64,000 nt of DNA from Schistosoma haematobium (taxonomy: Eukaryota > Platyhelminthes > Trematoda > Strigeidida > Schistosomatidae), in contig NC_067201.1 in the NCBI RefSeq assembly GCF_000699445.3, forward strand, positions 11,835,501-11,899,500, read 5' to 3'. The number at the start of each line of letters is the position of its first letter. Position 1 is the first letter of the stretch. The position numbers and the translations under genes were made by a program. The notes under the pieces are model-generated. The model saw only the letters and a list, made by a program, of their open reading frames with translations. It made no database searches and was not told where the DNA came from. Of the stretch, positions 62,018 through 64,000 are shown piece by piece.

Positions 62018-62300
62018 ATTGGTGTCGGGTAGAGACAAGTATCTACCTCAGTACAATGAAAGATGGTCGCGCAATTTCGTGGATTGGTTGATGTTAGACA
62101 CTAACACGATTGGATGCCGGCTCAGTGGTCCAGTAGGTTAAGCGTTCTCACGCGAGACTGGAGGCCCTGGATTCGAATCCCGCGAGTGGGATCGTGGATG
62201 CGCACTGCTGAGGAGTCCCACAATAGGACGAAACGGCCGTTCAGTGCTTCAAGGTTTCCAAAGGTGGTCTAGCATCAATCGGTTCATGATCTCAATCAAA
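62018..62300 (+). mobile_element. tRNA-derived SINE with intact hammerhead
   Basis: The head part (GTCGGGTAGAGACAAGTATC) leads into GTCGCGCAATTTCGTGGATTG, then a tRNA-like unit with A box GGCTCAGTGG (62119-62128) and B box GATTCGAATCC (62170-62180), a polymerase III-type internal promoter. A hammerhead follows at 62202-62247, then the tail GGTCTAGCATCAATCGGTTC ending in an A-rich run. It is the best-preserved copy in the window. Confidence 0.85.
62202..62247 (+). ncRNA. Hammerhead ribozyme, minimal stem III, all core bases kept
   Basis: Stem I GCACTG (62202-62207) pairs with CAGTGC (62242-62247). Core CTGAGGA is 62208-62214; stem II GTCC (62215-62218) pairs with GGAC (62226-62229) across a 7-nt loop. 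GAA is 62230-62232, and stem III ACG (62233-62235) pairs with CGT (62238-62240) across a 2-nt loop. T62241 is the predicted cleavage base (GUU triplet). Hammerheads in tRNA-like repeats are known from schistosomes (the Sm-alpha family). It would self-cleave element RNA after U62241. Confidence 0.85.
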
Positions 62301-62592
62301 AAATCAGTTTGAAACACAAATCCACATATAAAAACTAAGTAATTTTGTGACTGAAAACATTTCTATTTGAATCATGAAAATGGTCACACTTCAACTTTTA
62401 TTTAAAATACTTTGATAAGTACATTTCGTAATGAGATTGTTATTTGAAATGAATCATAGGAATGCATTATATTCTACGAATAGATTTCATTATTTTCATT
62501 ACATTATCTGTATGTTTCACCATTAAATAACTACAAATGATTCATTGCTTGTTTGATTAATGTAAAATGTAATAATTTGATAATTATTTCTA

Positions 62593-62770
62593 GAGGTTAA
62601 GCGTTCATGTGCGTAACCGATAGGCCCTGAGTTTAAATCCCATGAAGTGGGATCGTGGATGCGCACTGTTAAGGATCCCCACAATAGGACGAAATGGCCT
62701 TCCAGTGCCTCCAGGTTTTCCATGGTGGTCTAGCTTCAATTGACTCATGAATTCAACTATTAAATTACTA
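62593..62770 (+). mobile_element. 5'-truncated SINE with mutated hammerhead
   Basis: Begins at GAGGTTAAGCGTTCATG in the tRNA-like part. The ribozyme core CTGANGA is altered (CTGTTAAGGA), while ACAATAGGACGAAATGG and the tail GGTCTAGCTTCAATTGACTC are kept. Confidence 0.75.
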
Positions 62771-62804
62771 AAATCTCCACAAAACCCCTCTTTGATTATA
62801 ATAA

Positions 62805-63172
62805 TCATATGCTCACTAGTGACTGGCTTCAAGAGGTGTTTCCTGAAGTTTTAGTGAGAAGCAGTGACCACAGGAGTTCAACTGGGTCTGTTGTGAGGTA
62901 GTAACTCACTAAAGACAATGGTGGATGTGTCACTCAATTTCGTGGATTAGTTGAAGTTAGACATTAACATCGTTGGATGCCGGTTGGGTCAGAGGTCTAG
63001 TTTTTGAGCCCTCGCGCGCAAGACCGATAGGTCCTGGGTTGGAATCTCGCTAGGCGTGATTGTGAACGCGAACTTCTAATGAGTTCCACACTAGGACGAG
63101 ACGGTCATCTAGTGCTTCCAGGTTTTCCATGGTGATTCAACTTCAATCGACTCATGAATTCAACTATAAAAT
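62805..63172 (+). mobile_element. SINE copy following a tail-head junction, mutated hammerhead
   Basis: Starts with head GCTCACTAGTGACTGGCTTC directly after the linker AAAATCTCCACAAAACCCCTC of the preceding copy. The tRNA-like part and tail are present, but the ribozyme core reads CTAATGA and GAGA replaces GAAA. Confidence 0.75.
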
Positions 63173-64000
63173 TACGTATTTATTCATCATTCAATGTAAT
63201 TTCTATATCTAGTAAAAAAATTAATCAATTACTTAAAGTTACATAATTCAACTTAAATTACAATCTGAGTGTATACAATATATGTGCATAAATTCGTTTT
63301 TATGAATGGACTAATCACATTCTAAACAGTTACTAACCAAACATCATAATGTAATATATGCAATCATAACAAAATTTATTTAGACATTCAGGAATGAATC
63401 AAAAGTCAATTGAGAAATCTTTTATTAACCAATGAATATAGAATCTCTTACCCCCCCCCAAAAAAAATAATAAAAATGTAACGATGAAATTAAAGAATAA
63501 TCACATAGAAATAAAATGATTATTTCATGATTTGTTGATTTGGTAAATTATGGTAACTTATCGATCTAAACAAAGTTTAGTTGTAGTTATGAGTAAAAAT
63601 TTACTATTTTCTTTCAATGTGTTACCTTTAATCAAAATAATAAATGAAATTAAACTTGAATTATTTTTGTTGTTGATTGTAATTGTGATACGTAGTAACA
63701 GGTTAATCCACGAATAGATTTATTATATTAAGTGCTTATTTTTAAAGGTAAATATTAAATCAATATTTTTGTTCTGAAACTGTTGGTAATCGTTCATTTA
63801 TAAATTTAGAAGTTTAAAGTACCCTTACAAATTTCTTGACATAGGGAATTCGTTTGATATCAAGAATACATTGAGAAAGAGAGAAGATTGCTTAGTCCAT
63901 GTCATTTCGTCTCTTTCTGATGTTAGTTAGTATTGATTCCGAGAAGATATGAATCTTTGACTAACCATTCATGTCTGAGTAAAGTATAGACACTCTATTC
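63173..64000. other. AT-rich right edge, no gene recognised
   Basis: Contains a short C9-A7 homopolymer junction near 63451 and no convincing coding sequence. Confidence 0.5.

Noticed and set aside
62100..62200. Free-standing tRNA gene
   Set aside because: A and B boxes are present, but the sequence does not close a full cloverleaf and recurs as part of a SINE at several loci.
1..64000. CRISPR arrays, operons or bacterial genes
   Set aside because: None seen; introns, SINEs and eukaryotic retroelements show this is animal nuclear DNA.

Overview
The window looks like flatworm, specifically Schistosoma, nuclear DNA. It is AT-rich, has long intron-containing genes, and is packed with repeat families typical of schistosomes: RTE-type non-LTR retrotransposons, a Penelope-like GIY-YIG fragment, Gypsy-like LTR elements, a Merlin DNA transposon, and tRNA-derived SINE-like elements carrying hammerhead ribozymes. 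I cannot fix the species from sequence alone.

The only host gene I can support runs on the minus strand, with coding exons from 47920 down to 14091. It is an Unkempt (UNK) family CCCH zinc-finger RNA-binding protein. Eleven coding exons join at GT-AG sites with all phases compatible, giving one open frame of 1536 codons plus TAA. All six UNK zinc fingers are in the first 276 residues (exons 1-4). The rest is mostly Ser/Thr/Asn/Gln-rich linker with a short coiled coil over exons 9-10. I find no C-terminal RING finger, which vertebrate and insect UNK have. Below the stop, about 9590-14090 is strongly purine/A-rich on the plus strand, so U/pyrimidine-rich on the gene strand, and may be a 4.5 kb 3' UTR.

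Layout: 1-9590 is intergenic with an LTR retrotransposon end, a Penelope-like fragment, RTE remnants and a hammerhead SINE. 9590-47920 is the UNK gene; its introns of 0.4-5 kb are filled with transposon debris, including an RTE reverse-transcriptase copy, a nested 472-bp nonautonomous element and several fold-backs. 47921-64000 is upstream or 5' flanking DNA with a decayed Gypsy element, two related LTR-like repeats, a structurally complete Merlin element with 8-bp target duplications, remnants of another LTR element, and a cluster of hammerhead SINEs, one with an intact ribozyme core.

The most notable observations are the UNK protein without a RING, the recurrent tail-junction-head arrangement of the hammerhead elements, the RTE-like tail on the 472-bp element, and a near-identical duplicated dead RTE segment on both sides of the exon that encodes zinc finger 6.
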